This document shows, piece after piece, positions 30,070 to 41,000 of a DNA stretch of 64,000 bases. How positions within the stretch are numbered: position 1 is the first letter of the stretch; every line of letters starts with the position of its first letter. The stretch lies in contig JANDJZ010000067.1 in NCBI GenBank assembly GCA_027943245.1, positions 1-64,000 on the forward strand, written 5' to 3'. The notes beneath the pieces were generated by a model. The model did not search any database. It saw only the letters and a program-made list of their open reading frames with translations, and was not told where the DNA came from. The position numbers and the translations under genes were made by a program. This DNA comes from Acanthamoeba sp. SK_2022b. Taxonomy: Eukaryota > Discosea > Longamoebia > Acanthamoebidae.

Positions 30070-31242
30070 ATGAGCAAATTCAAAGTGGGCGACCTCGTGT
30101 GGGTCAAATTGCGTAGCTTCCCCTGGTGGCCCGCCCAAGTACATACCCCCCACACTGTTCAACTCTTCAATTTCGCGACGCATTCTTGCTGAAATGAATA
30201 ATAATGAAAACATCAACGCTCCCAGGTCCATGACGAGGCAGATCCCGAATTGAGCGAGGAGGTGCACGCCGACAAGAAGAAAGGATGCATACTCGTTCGC
30301 TTCTACGGCGAGCATAACTTGTGCGTTTCGCCTTCTCCCTTTGTTTGCCGGCGGCTGTGCGCAACACGTCCGCGAGGCTAATGGCGTGCGGGTCGCAGTT
30401 CGTGGGTGGAGGGTAAGCCCAAGTGCATGCTGCCCTTCCGCGGGGAGCACTACAACGAGAAGGCCCGTGTAAAGAGCTCGGGCATGAAGCAAGCGGTCGA
30501 GGAGGCCCTCGAGGAGGAAAAGAAGCAGGGCGGCCCGCCCGCCGGGCAGGAGGAGGACCATGACGACGAGCAAGAGCGCGAGGAGGAGGCCAGGAAGAAA
30601 CGGAAGAAGAAGCAAGAGAAGGCCAGGGACGAGCAGGCGGCGAAGAAGGAGAGCGGCAAGAACGGTGGCGAGAAGAAGGGCGAGCGCAAGCGCAAGCGCG
30701 AGGAGGAGAGCGGCTCGGGCTCGGGCGCGGACGAAGAGGAGGAGCGCAAACAGAAGCGGCGGCTGCAGCAGCAGAAGCGCAAGAGCACCGGCGAGGGGGG
30801 AGCCAACGGCAGCGGCGCAGGCGCCAAGGCGGACGAGCCGCGCAAGCGCGTCAAGAGCACCGCCGGCGGCGACGAGGCCGCCACCGAGGCCAAGAAGCGG
30901 GCCAAGCGGGAGAGCACCGGCGGCGGCGACGACAAGGCTGGCAACGGCGCGAACAAGGACGACAAAGAGAAGGAGGAGAGGAAGCGAAAGCGCGAGGAGC
31001 GCGAGAAGAAGAACAAGACCAAGGGCAAGGAGGGCGCCGAGAAGAAGCAGAAGCCCAAGCAGAAGAAGCCCATGGACGAGGCGACGGCCAAGCAGCGGCT
31101 CGCGTCTCTCCACGTCGACCTCAAGCGGGCGGCCGTGCAGAAGTCCACGCCGGCCTTTGTCGCGGCCATCAAGAAGATCAAGGCCACGCCCATCACCATT
31201 CGCCTTCTCCACGTACGTGAGCCAGCCCGCGTTCTCTCACCC

Positions 31243-31283
<41 letters not shown>

Positions 31284-32669
31284 GTGGCCACACAGCGTGT
31301 TCTGCTCCTCATTTCTGACTGGCCTTTGCGGACGAATGAATTCACACGACCACAGGAGACGGGGATCGGGCGCACGGTCAAGAAGCTCTCCAAGCTGCCC
31401 GACAAGGACATCGCGGTGCCGTCGGCCGACCTGCTGAAGCATTTCGTGTCGGTCATGGACAACGCCATCCACGCCAACGACGCCACCATCCAGACCATCC
31501 AGCAGGACTCACAGGTGCGTGTGGTCGCCGTCTTTGTCATCGTCGTTGTCGTAGTATTTTTGTATCCATGTTTCTGTGCGGCGATGTACTTACGGTGGCC
31601 TTTGCCGCACGCGCAGCACGCGCGCAAGTCGTCGCCTGCGAAGGGGGCCGCGGACAAGAGCGGCGGTGGATCGCCCAAGCCTGCGAGCGCCGAACCGGGA
31701 GACGCGAAGCCGGCTCCGACCACTGCCGCCGGTCCGACCACGGTGGCCACTGAGGAGGGCACCGAGGACGACCTCGGGGCGCTCATCGACGAGTCCGAGG
31801 CCGTCGCTACCACCGCCGCCGCCGGTGGCGACTCGTCAGCGCCGACGGAGGCCAAGGCGGCGGCCGGCAATGACGAGGCCAGCCACCACCAGCCGCCGCC
31901 CGACGCATCGGGCGTGGGCGACGCGAACGCGATGGAGCTGGAGAGCAGCGCCGCCTCTGCTTCGGCCACGGCTGCGGCGGACACAGCGCAGGCCGAGACG
32001 CCGCCCAAGGCCGATGCCATGGAGGAGGAGGCGCCGTCCAATAATGCCGCGCCCGTTGTCGAGTCCGCGCCTGCCGCGTCGTCGCCCGAGGCGCAGGGGC
32101 CTCGCAGCGACTCGTCCGCTCAGCCGCCCGCTACGATTTCGGAGACCTCCGCCCCGACGGCGCCCACCGACGCCGCCGCTGCGCCGCCCAAGTCGAGCGA
32201 GCGCCACGGGGAGGTGTCGCAGCCGGCAGGCGAGAGGCCGTACGGTTCGGCGTCGCCCTCGGGGTCGAACAGGGAGCCCAACAGCAGAGAGCGGGAAAGG
32301 GAGCGGGAGAGGGAGAGGGAGTACCAGCAGCACCCGCGGGACAGGTACCACGCCAGCGACCGCGACAGGGACCGTGATCGCGAGCGAGACCAGCTGCGGG
32401 GGTCCGGAGACCGTGAGCACGACCGCGACCGCGATCGCGACCGAGGCAGAGGCGGCAGCAACGGCGACCGCGACCACAGGGACAGCCACAGGGACAGAGA
32501 CAGGGACAGGGACCGTGATCGGGACCGATCAAGCGGCGGTCGAGACAGGGACCGTGACCGTGATCGAGACCGGGACAGGGACAGAGCGAGGGACAGAGAC
32601 CAGCCACGGACGAGCAGCGGAGGAAGCAGCAGCAGGGACCGAGACAGCAGAGCCGAGAGGAGGACCTGA
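30070..32669 (+). CDS. PWWP protein with LEDGF IBD/TFIIS-N-like domain (HDGF/LEDGF type)
   Basis: Exons 30070-30138, 30226-30320, 30399-31212, 31356-31514 and 31617-32669 join in frame to 729 residues. The N-terminus MSKFKVGDLVWVKLRSFPWW opens a PWWP domain (aromatic cage, methyl-lysine histone reader) that continues through ILVRFYGEHNFSWVEGKPK. About 200 residues of Lys/Glu/Arg-rich linker follow. The segment RLASLHVDLKRAAVQKSTPA ... TGIGRTVKKLSKLPDKDIAV then matches the helical bundle of the LEDGF integrase-binding/TFIIS-N-like fold. An Ala/Pro-rich tail ends in a long run of RD dipeptides. The protein is nuclear, a chromatin-tethering factor for transcription or splicing. I chose the 30070 ATG because it starts the PWWP domain; an upstream in-frame extension to 29203 is possible. 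Confidence 0.85.
31243..31281. repeat. (AAC)n microsatellite in an intron
   Basis: About thirteen AAC triplets lie in intron 31213-31355 of the PWWP gene. Confidence 0.9.
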
Positions 32670-32919
32670 GGGGAGATTTCGAGGTCGGTTGGGGGGGGGG
32701 GAGCAGCGTGTATCATGGGTGAGTGTCTCGGGTGGAACAAGTACTCGCATAAAATAAAGTTTTGTTGACATGTGGTTGGCCCGCGTGCTGCCTACCGCGT
32801 TCCGATAGGTGGCCGTGCCGTTGCGGGTCGGCAGCTGCGGGTGGTGCCAGCGCGTGGCACTCATAAAATCAGGGGCGGGTCTCAAAGCGCAGAGTGTAAA
32901 AAACCAAGTTAGCCAGAAG
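32670..32919. other. Spacer between PWWP and sulfite oxidase genes
   Basis: This 250-nt spacer has a G-run (32690-32701) and an AATAAAG-like motif near 32754, a candidate polyadenylation signal for the PWWP gene. Confidence 0.45.
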
Positions 32920-34558
32920 ATGATGAGCGAGAAGGAGAAGAGGGAGAGGCCGGAGGTGCTGTCCAAGGCGGCCAGCGAGCAGGTGGTCAAGGACGTGAAG
33001 AAAATGTCCTACCCCGACCACACGGACAGGACCGACGACTTCACTGCCGAGGAGGTAGTTCTGGCGAACCGGTGCCACGGGCTCCACCTGGAGGCCCTCA
33101 ACCTGGAGCTCACGCCCGCCGGCATGCACTACCTCCTCATCCACTTCGACGTGCCCGTCAACATCAAGGAGTCCTCCTACCGGCTCAAGCTGCGCGGCCT
33201 CTTCGACTCCAAGCTCGAGCTCTCCATGGCCGATATTCGACGGAGGCCGCGAGTGAGCATCCCAGTGACCATGGAGTGCGCCGGCAACGGCCGCATCAAC
33301 ATGAAGGGCCGGTGCGATCACCTGCAGCCACCCCCCCCCCGCCTTCACTGATAAAATTGGCTTTGATTTTCTATTGACCGCCCGACTGTGCCTGGACTGA
33401 TCGGGGTGGCCGCCTGGGCGCAGGTACTGGACGCATGTGCCGTGGCAGAACGAAGCCGTGGGGACGGCAGTGTGGACGGGCACTCCGCTCAAGGACGTGC
33501 TCGAGGAGGCCGGCCTCCAGGACACGGCCATCGAGCTTCTCTTCACCGGCATGGACAAAGGCCTGCAGGGCGGCGAGATGCAGTACTACCAGCGCTCGCT
33601 CACCATCGACGAGGCCACCCGCGCAGAGGTCTGCCTCTCCCTCTTGAGAGCCAGCCACTTGAGGACACGCGCGGCGTGGAGCTGATACGTGGCCGTGTAC
33701 AGGTGCTCCTGGCGTACGAGATGAACGGCGAACCGCTGCTGCCGCAGCACGGAGCGCCGCTGCGACTCATCGTGCCGGGCTGGTACGGCATGACCAACGT
33801 CAAGTGGCTCGATTCGATCGAGGCCATCTCCAAGCCCTTCGACGGCTATCAGATGCAGGCCTACATGTTCACCAAATATCCTGGTACCCGCGCGCTCGCA
33901 CGCATCACTTTTTCTCTGGCCTGTTGTTAACACAACACAACACAACACAACACAACACAACACAACACAACCCCACACCACACATGTACAGGTGATCCGC
34001 AAGGCCGCAGAATGAAGCACCTCAAGGTGAGATCGCTGATGGTGCCGCCTGGCGTGCCCGACTTCTTCACTCGCGTCAGGCTCGTCGAAGAGGGTGCCCC
34101 CATCCGCTCTTATCCCATCCCCACGCCTCCTCTCCACCGCGGAGTGTTGCCCAGTTCTCATGCAAGTCGTCATCGTGGGGGCACGTGTCGACAATGCAGG
34201 CACGGTGGTGGTGAGGGGGCGCGCATGGGCGGGACCGTTGGCCGTCAAGCAGGTGCTGGTGAGCGTCGACGCCGGCACCACGTGGCAAGAGGCCAAGCTG
34301 GCGGCCAAGCCCGTGGGCAAGTTCGCCTGGAGGGCGTGGAGCTTCGAGTGGCGCGGGGCTCGCGCCGGCGCCAAGCACTTCCTCATGACCAAGGCCATCG
34401 ACGAGAAGGGCAACGTGCAGGACGACGCCCAAGAGTGGAACTACTACGCCATGGGCGCCACCGTGCCGCAGTCGGTGCCTGTCTTGGTGGTGAGTTCTGA
34501 CGAGTGGCGCATCACGGGCAAGGCCCTCCACAATCCCCCACGCCACCCCAAGCTCTAA
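32920..34558 (+). CDS. Sulfite oxidase-family molybdoenzyme
   Basis: Exons 32920-33311, 33424-33628, 33703-33883, 33992-34093 and 34167-34558 join to 423 residues. The molybdopterin domain has VTMECAGNGRINMKG, whose Cys is the Mo ligand of the sulfite oxidase family, plus YWTHVPWQNEAVGTAVWTG, RLIVPGWYGMTNVKWLDSI and MFTKYPGDPQGR. The dimerisation domain follows (VRGRAWAGPLAVKQVLVSVD, VGKFAWRAWSFEWR). The enzyme oxidises sulfite to sulfate, or a related substrate, at a molybdenum cofactor. It has no cytochrome b5 domain and no clear mitochondrial signal, so it resembles the plant-type enzyme more than the animal one. The frame ends in PKL, a possible weak peroxisomal signal, but a GTGAGT donor-like site just before the last 20 codons leaves the C-terminus uncertain. 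Confidence 0.85.
33930..33970. repeat. (ACACA)n pentanucleotide repeat in an intron
   Basis: About eight copies of an AACAC unit occupy intron 33884-33991 of the sulfite oxidase gene shortly before the acceptor. Confidence 0.9.
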
Positions 34559-34718
34559 CGGCCTCAGCCGCTTCAGGACCCCTTTCGCGTCGTTGCGTCG
34601 TTTCTTCGTGTGGTGCGTGTTGGTTGTGGTGAGAGGGCCTTTTGCCAAACTGAAGGGGTGTTACCAAAAGAGGTTCTGTGCCCTTTTCAGCTTCAAAGGC
34701 CAGGAAGAGGAAGGGGTA

Positions 34719-36253
34719 ATGCCGCGACCACGGAGTGCAAGCCCGCTGTTCCTATGGCTCCTAGCAGGCCTGGCGGTGAGCTTGGTGATGTGGATGGTGG
34801 GTGGCAACCTCGGCATTTGGGCTGGGTCCTGCGGACGGGCGGTCGAGCCTCCGGACGTCGGCGGGGGCATCACACTGCTCTACTACACTCGTTTCTTTGA
34901 CGACGTTGTCCACCCCGTCGAGACCCACCGCACATGCCCGCCTCACCCTCATACGCCCGACAGAGGTGCCCCCCTCCCTGCAGCCACCACTCAAGGCCGC
35001 TGCGGCAACCATGCTGACAGGTGGGGTGCGTGCGGTTTTGTCCACTAAAGGGCCTTATGAGTGCACCTTTACGAGTGACAGGTCAGCACTGACGGGAGCG
35101 CATGGGGTGGTCTTCCATTCCCGCAATCTTGACCTGTGGGATATGCCACAGGCAAGGGCATTCCCCTCACAGTTCTGGGTCTACTGGTCTGGCGAGAACC
35201 CTCTCTATGACCACCGCTCGTGCGGATGGTACTACCGCTACCGGTGGTGGGAGCGTCAGTGCGACAAGGTGTCTCTCAACGCGGAGCGCTTGGCCCTCTT
35301 CGACTTACGCATGGGCTACCAGTTGGATTCGGATGCTCCAGCGCCCTACATTACAAACCTACTGCGACGGTTCACAGACCAACCCTTGGCGCCTGGCTGG
35401 GCTCAGAGGAAGAACGCAGTGGTGTGGATTGCCAACAACTGCAAGTCGTTCAACATGCGGGAGAAGTACATCAAAGCGCTCATGAAGTACTACCCCGTGC
35501 ACTCCTACGGCGATTGCATGCGCAACGTGCCCGGTAAGGAGGGTATGGTCAGCGAAGAGGAGGTACCTCGACAGCCCGCACTACACAACGGCAACAACTC
35601 GTCCTATCTTGACTCGAGTCTCGCTCTCCCCAAAACAGCTCGTCAACACGATGGCGCAGTACAAGTTCGCCTTTGCTTGGGAGAACGGCAACTGCAAGGA
35701 CTACGTAACGGAGAAGCTCGTGCACGTGTTCAAAGCCGGGGTGCTGCCTGTCGTCGACGGGCCGGACGACTACTCTCCCTTCATACCCAACAACCACTCA
35801 GTGATCTACGTGTCTGATTTCGCTGGACCCAAGGCACTGGCCGATCACCTCAGGCGGATCGAGAACGACGAGGCGCTCTATAGAAGCTACTTTGACTACA
35901 AGCCGCCCACTGCCCACTACGATCCCGCCTTCCTCGCAGCGAACATCGAAGACAAAAGCGCCGAGTGCAATCTGTGCCGCGCTGTCGCTCAAAACTTGCT
36001 CGGCGATGGAGAGACTAGGCATAGAAAGGTGCAGCTCGATGACTCGTGCACCCGGCGGCGGTGGGACAGAGAATACTACGACGATGGCACCATGTCGGCT
36101 GGGCCAGCAGAACTTTGGATCGAGGAGTGGGGCTTTGGCAGCGAAGATCTCGTTCTCTGGGCGATAGGGACGCTACTCTTTATCCTTCTTCCGGCTGCCT
36201 TGCTTTATTTGCGATATCGCTCTCGGGCGTCATGGACAAGGCTTCACCGGTGA
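34719..36253 (+). CDS. Alpha-1,3-fucosyltransferase (GT10) with an extra C-terminal membrane span
   Basis: Exons 34719-34904, 34984-35562 and 35639-36253 join to 459 residues. An N-terminal anchor (LFLWLLAGLAVSLVMWMVGG) gives the type II Golgi topology. The catalytic part has CTFTSDRSALTGAHGVVFHS, YWSGENPLYDH, and the GT10 donor-binding signature YKFAFAWENGNCKDYVTEKL then FKAGVLPVVDGPDDYSPFIP. These bind GDP-fucose and transfer fucose to N-glycan or Lewis-type acceptors. A Cys-rich region (ECNLCRA) follows. A second hydrophobic segment, LVLWAIGTLLFILLPAALLY, lies near residues 425-448 with a short basic tail. Most GT10 enzymes lack that C-terminal span. It lies in the same orientation as the sulfite oxidase and CCDC167-like genes with short spacers. 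Confidence 0.9.
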
Positions 36254-36376
36254 GCAAGCTTACGTGTGCGACCGTAGCAGTGGCTCTTCGTGCCCTCCCC
36301 TATTTATCGCTGGCTGTCTCGCTGGCAGAAAAAGAGAAATTAATTTTCTCGCTTTCCTTGCGCGACGAACGGTTGG

Positions 36377-36664
36377 ATGGCGAGCAATGTGGCAGCATCG
36401 ATTGACGTGGTGGAGGCTGAGATTAAGGGGATAGAGAAAGAGCTCGCCACACTGGCAGAGGCCAAGAAGATGCCCAAAGGAAGGAGTACTAGCCCAGATG
36501 AGAGGGAATCGCTGGCGGAGCGAAAGAAGAACCTGCGCCAACAGCTCAAGAAGCAGGAGGCCCTGCTGCGTGATCTTCGATGGGAAAACGCCAAGACGAC
36601 ACTAGTTGCCGTGGTGGCTTTGGTCATCATCTACGCCATCCTCGCCTATGCGGAATACGTGTGA
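36377..36664 (+). CDS. CCDC167-like small coiled-coil tail-anchored protein
   Basis: This is an intronless frame of 95 residues. It has a coiled-coil helix (VVEAEIKGIEKELATL), a short break with SPDERESLAERKKNLRQQLK, a second helix ending LLRDLRWENAKTT, and a hydrophobic C-terminus LVAVVALVIIYAILAYAEYV. Size, heptad pattern, the SP-x-x-R-x-SL-x-x-x-K block and the R-x-EN motif before the membrane tail match animal CCDC167. The predicted topology is C-terminal anchoring in the ER or outer membrane. The function of this family is not established. It starts 123 nt after the fucosyltransferase stop and converges on the phosphatase gene 75 nt away. Confidence 0.75.
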   Translation: MASNVAASIDVVEAEIKGIEKELATLAEAKKMPKGRSTSPDERESLAERKKNLRQQLKKQEALLRDLRWENAKTTLVAVVALVIIYAILAYAEYV

Positions 36665-36739
36665 AGGAAGAGGTCCGGGCCAAGAAGTTCTTTTTCGTCT
36701 TTATGTGCAAGATCTCTCTCTGTACAAGTGTGGGCGCGT

Positions 36740-37735
36740 TCACGAGCAGTACCAGTTGCCGTCCTCTTCCTCGCTTGCCGAGTCCATCCTAGCAAGCTGC
36801 AGCGACGCTGCGCAAGCATGAGCGAGTGTTGCGGGAGAAGTTGCGAATCTGCCTTCGCCCTTTGAACCGCCACCACGCTTGCGTTGTTGTTCGTCCCTTC
36901 GCGGCACTCTTTCTGCTTTCTCGAGGGCACCACCCTCGCTCGCTGCAGTAGTAGTAGTACAGCGCAGCAACTGAGCGAATCGGTGGAGGAACTCCTCTTG
37001 TTCCTTGCTTTCAATGGAGAGCGGGCTGCGCGACCGAATGAGGCCCATTGCCTCATCGGCGGTCAAATCTCGATGCTGATGGAGAAGGTAGGCCGCGCAT
37101 ATGGTTCCCGTTCTTCCTTTCCCCTCGAGGCAGTGCACCGCAACTACCCCCGGTAGCTGCCGATCTTCTTCCTCCCACTCAGAGCTGATCTCGTCGCCGT
37201 CACCACCGACAGCTGCACGAATAAGGCTGAGGAGGGCGAGCATGGCCTCGAGTGATGGAGCACAGTAGCCCGGAATGGGCACGTGAACCGAGCGAACGGG
37301 CAAGCCCGCAAACCAGTCGTCGCAGTTCGGCCGCTCCCTAAGGCTGATGACCAGCCGCACCTGGAAGGTTTCTGCCTGAAATCAGATTTTGTTGTTGCAA
37401 CTGAGGCAGTTGGAAAGAAAGTGAAATGGAAATGAATGGGCAATGATGTTGGACACACATACGTTATAAAGGGCGTGCAGATTGCGTATGTGCTCGGCAC
37501 AGGTTGGCGCACCCATTCCTATAAGGCCTGGAGCAGCAAGGTACAGATTGCGCGGTAAATCGAGCGGCCCATCTTCGCTGCTAGGGCTTGGAGCCCTTTC
37601 ACCACTTTGCAAGAGACCTTGCGCCTCAAACCTACAGGTAGTGACGCATGTAGGTGGCGAGAACGCCGGAGGATTGCAGCCTGTACAGGGCTCTTCGTTG
37701 ATCACTTCGCCGTCGTCATCTTCGCCGTACCACAT
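36740..37735 (-). CDS. DUSP23-like dual-specificity protein phosphatase
   Basis: Two exons (37735-37463 and 37375-36740) join in phase 0 to 302 residues. The catalytic P-loop VHCLEGKGRTGTICAAYLL contains the HC-x5-R signature with the nucleophilic Cys and the Arg. VPIPGYCAP and IRSRSPLSIESKEQEEFLHR match the DUSP23/VHZ group, as does the N-terminal PRNLYLAAPGLIGMG. The general acid is not obvious; the segment LRERPNCDDWF precedes the fold. About 70 residues at the C-terminus are Lys/Arg/Ser-rich and low in complexity, longer than in animal DUSP23. The enzyme dephosphorylates phospho-Ser/Thr/Tyr or other phospho-substrates in the cytosol. The ATG at 37735 was chosen as the first Met of the frame. 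Confidence 0.8.
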
Positions 37736-38017
37736 CCTCCCGCCGCCGGCCTCCTTTGGGCCCAATCTCTACCTACTGCTCGCGCTCCGCCGGTGATACA
37801 ATGGATAGCTTTACGAGCTCCTTCAACGAAGTTCAATGTGGAGAAAAACAAACGCAACCGATTGAGGTCGTCACACTTTGACTTAGCGATTTCGTCTGCT
37901 TTGCATATCGTTCGAGAAATAAGAATTTTCCTATGATTTCTAAAAAGAAACACTCCAATAGTGCCCGCTGCGTGCCTGCCTTTCTGGTTCTGCTGGGCCG
38001 TCCGGACCGAGCTTGAA
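37736..38017. promoter_or_regulatory. Divergent promoter between phosphatase and channel genes
   Basis: A spacer of about 280 nt lies between two start codons on opposite strands, AT-rich around 37820-37950. The divergent arrangement implies promoter function; no defined motif was recognised. Confidence 0.5.
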
Positions 38018-41000
38018 ATGCTGGGTTCGGTGCCGCCGGCCTCCCTCAATGGAAGCGGTAAAGGACCCACGTATCTTGAGGAAAAGAGACAGCCAGTGGC
38101 GATCGGTGATGTTGTGCTTCTCTTCTCTGAAGATGACGATGAAATGTGCATCGCCCCCACCAAACGGTAGGCCTCAGACCTTTCCTCAATATCGTGCACT
38201 CGCCCTTCCTTGTTTTATATTTAAAGTGCAATTTTACTTGATTATTTATTTAATTTTCATTTTATAATGACGTCCCTCTTTTGGTTCCTAAACCAGAGGC
38301 GACTTGCTTGCCGTGAGGTCAATGAAGAAGAAGCAACACTCCCAAGGTTAGTGTCACATTCTCCCTCTACTCTGAACCACACAGCCTTCCGCTTCAACAC
38401 GCCTTACGGACACTCCTACAGATGCTCTGTTCGAGATCCTGCCCCGCACAAACTACCGCACGGAAGCCGCGGCCGCGTCACAAAGCCGGTCCTTGCGCAG
38501 CTCCAGGCGCACCCTCGAGGAAATCAAGAGCGATGAGGCACGCCATCTCACCTGCCTTCTCGCCTGATCCGCACGAGTGCGTAATGCTGATCGGCCCTGG
38601 TGGTGTGGTGTCGGCGTCTTAGCAAGTGCGACGCGAGCAACAGCTCGAAGAAGCTGCGGGCAGGGAGTACAAGAACAAGACGCCTCTCACCTACGGACAA
38701 ACGATTCAGGTGTGCTGCCTGTTGCTGGTTTGTGTGTCGCTACGCCGCTCTAACATATTCTTGCACGCACGTCGCCGTGTTCAGTTGCGCCACATCGCCA
38801 CGCAGAAGTTTCTTGCACGCCAATTCATTCAGATCGCATCAGGGGCTGGCCACTCGCCGTCTCTGCGCGTCCCGCAACTGAGGCGGCCCAAGGGGGCAGC
38901 CGGTCGCCAGGTACACCTCTTTCTCTCTCCCTTCCTCCCATCCTCTCAGCAAACGGCTATCCTTCTTCCCTTCCATGCTTGGATGTAACACACGCGTCAT
39001 GCGCAACAGGCCACGGGCACATACATCATCGCGCTGGACAACGGCAGCAAGAACTGCTGGTTCACCGTGTGGCCACGCAACGGCCCCAAGAAAGCGGGGA
39101 AAAACGTACGCGCGCCCTCCGGGTTTGTGCTTTGACGGTCCGCTCTGTCACATCCAGCCTCTTATCGTCAGGGGTTGCATCCCCTTCGCGCAGGTGTTGG
39201 CAGGCGAATCCATCGTGCTCGTCAGCCACGTGTCGGCGGTCCACGAGGGGTTCATCCACCAGTCGTCGGCCAGCACCCCCGACGGCACGGGGTTCCAGCT
39301 GCAGCTCTCGACGGAGAAAAACAAAATCGGGTGGAAGATGGCCGTGCAGGACAGCAAGATCATGAAGAAGAAGACGCTCCTCGAGGTAAGGCCTCCTTCC
39401 ACCTTATGCGCCACACACACAACACTCGCACGTATATCAATGGTCGTCGGCATACATGGAATGCTGATGATTAGCCGGCAGTCTGGCAGGAAGTTCCGGC
39501 TGTACTACCAGGACGACTCGGCCGAGGGCTCGGTGTCGATGAAGGGCTACGTGGTGGGGAACATAGCCAGCAAGGGCATGGACCCTCATCGGGTCCACTT
39601 GGAGTCGTTCTGGCGTGCGGCCAAGGTGCCAGATACCTACCACTCAATATTTGAAGTGGAGATTCTGGACGACGGTGCTCTTCCCCGCTTCTTCGATCGC
39701 TCAACTCATGAGCTCATGCTCGCTGCTCGTGTTTGCTCACGCTGCGCATCAACGTTCCGTGCAGAGAAAACGATATCCTGGGACAAGACGCGGTGTCGCT
39801 TCAAGCTGTTCACTCCCTATCCGGAGGCTATGTACCTCTCGTTGGTGTGTAGCATGCCAACGCTATTCCCGATGCCCGGCCATCTCTCCATTGACTCTCC
39901 ATGTTGCTCGAGCAGGGACCGGCAGTCACCGATGCGAATGACTTTGGTGGGCAGAACACCTCAATACTGGGCTCCGATGGTATGACCGCCCCCTTATCCC
40001 ACTCCGAAGCTGACGATTCCAGTTCGCGCTGGCAAGGGCGTGGTGATGACCAGTGGAACCGCTCCGTCTCCTTTGCAGGGGCAGGATTCCTGCAGAACAG
40101 CACCACTCTCTTTGCCCAGTCGCGGCTTGCCTCCGAAGCGACCGCCACCCTCTCGCCGCTGCCGACCCCCGAGACCGTGTTCACCCTCAAGGCCGGCAGC
40201 AAGCAGGTATGCATCGCCTGCGCCAACGCCTCGCCACCATTTCTAGGACAAGTCTCCCTTTGTCGGCCGCCGTCTGGTGCCTCACTGTGCGTTGGTGTGT
40301 CCAGGATCGAAGGAACCAGGTGCGTCTGGGCTCCTCTGTCCAGATCCATTCGGAGGCAGGCGACCGGTGGCTGCATTGTCGACCATCGCTCTTTGACGTC
40401 GACGACACGTCGCTCCAACTACGCCACCATCTCAAGTATCACGAGGTGCGCCTCCTCCCTCTTGCTCCACGTCACTGCATCACTAGAACCCAAACTGGGC
40501 TCTCGGCCGTCGCCATAACACCAACGACGTTACCCTCTCCGACAGATAATGTTCTCGACAAAGCTGAGGACCAGCGACATGTTTGTGCTGAGACCAGTGC
40601 CCAACAGAGAGGTGGCCGCCATTAGCGACGTGGAGAGCGCCGTGACCGAGATAGACCTGTTCATCAAGGAGGTACGACGATCAACACTGCTCCCCGATCT
40701 TAAGACCGCGACTTACGCCTTCTGTTTGATTACCTCTCTCTGTTCACACTCCCGGTGCAGTTCGACGACCTCTACAACAACAAGAAGCGCGACAAAATCC
40801 TGGGTCTCCTCAAAGAGGACGCCGACGTCAAGTTGACTCCTGGCCTGCGCAACATCAAGGACGTCCTGCAGCGGCTGCGCACATTTTGCACTGTAGGCTC
40901 TCCCGGCTCGTCGTCCGTCTACTCGTACTGCAAGCTGATCGGCGACAACATGGTGCCTGCCCGCTCCTTTCAGGCCTTGTGTATCATTTTTAACAAATAA

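Noticed and set aside
33884..33991. AACAC array considered as a telomere-type or transposon end
   Set aside because: It is flanked by consistent splice sites of the sulfite oxidase gene, with no target-site duplication or inverted repeat.
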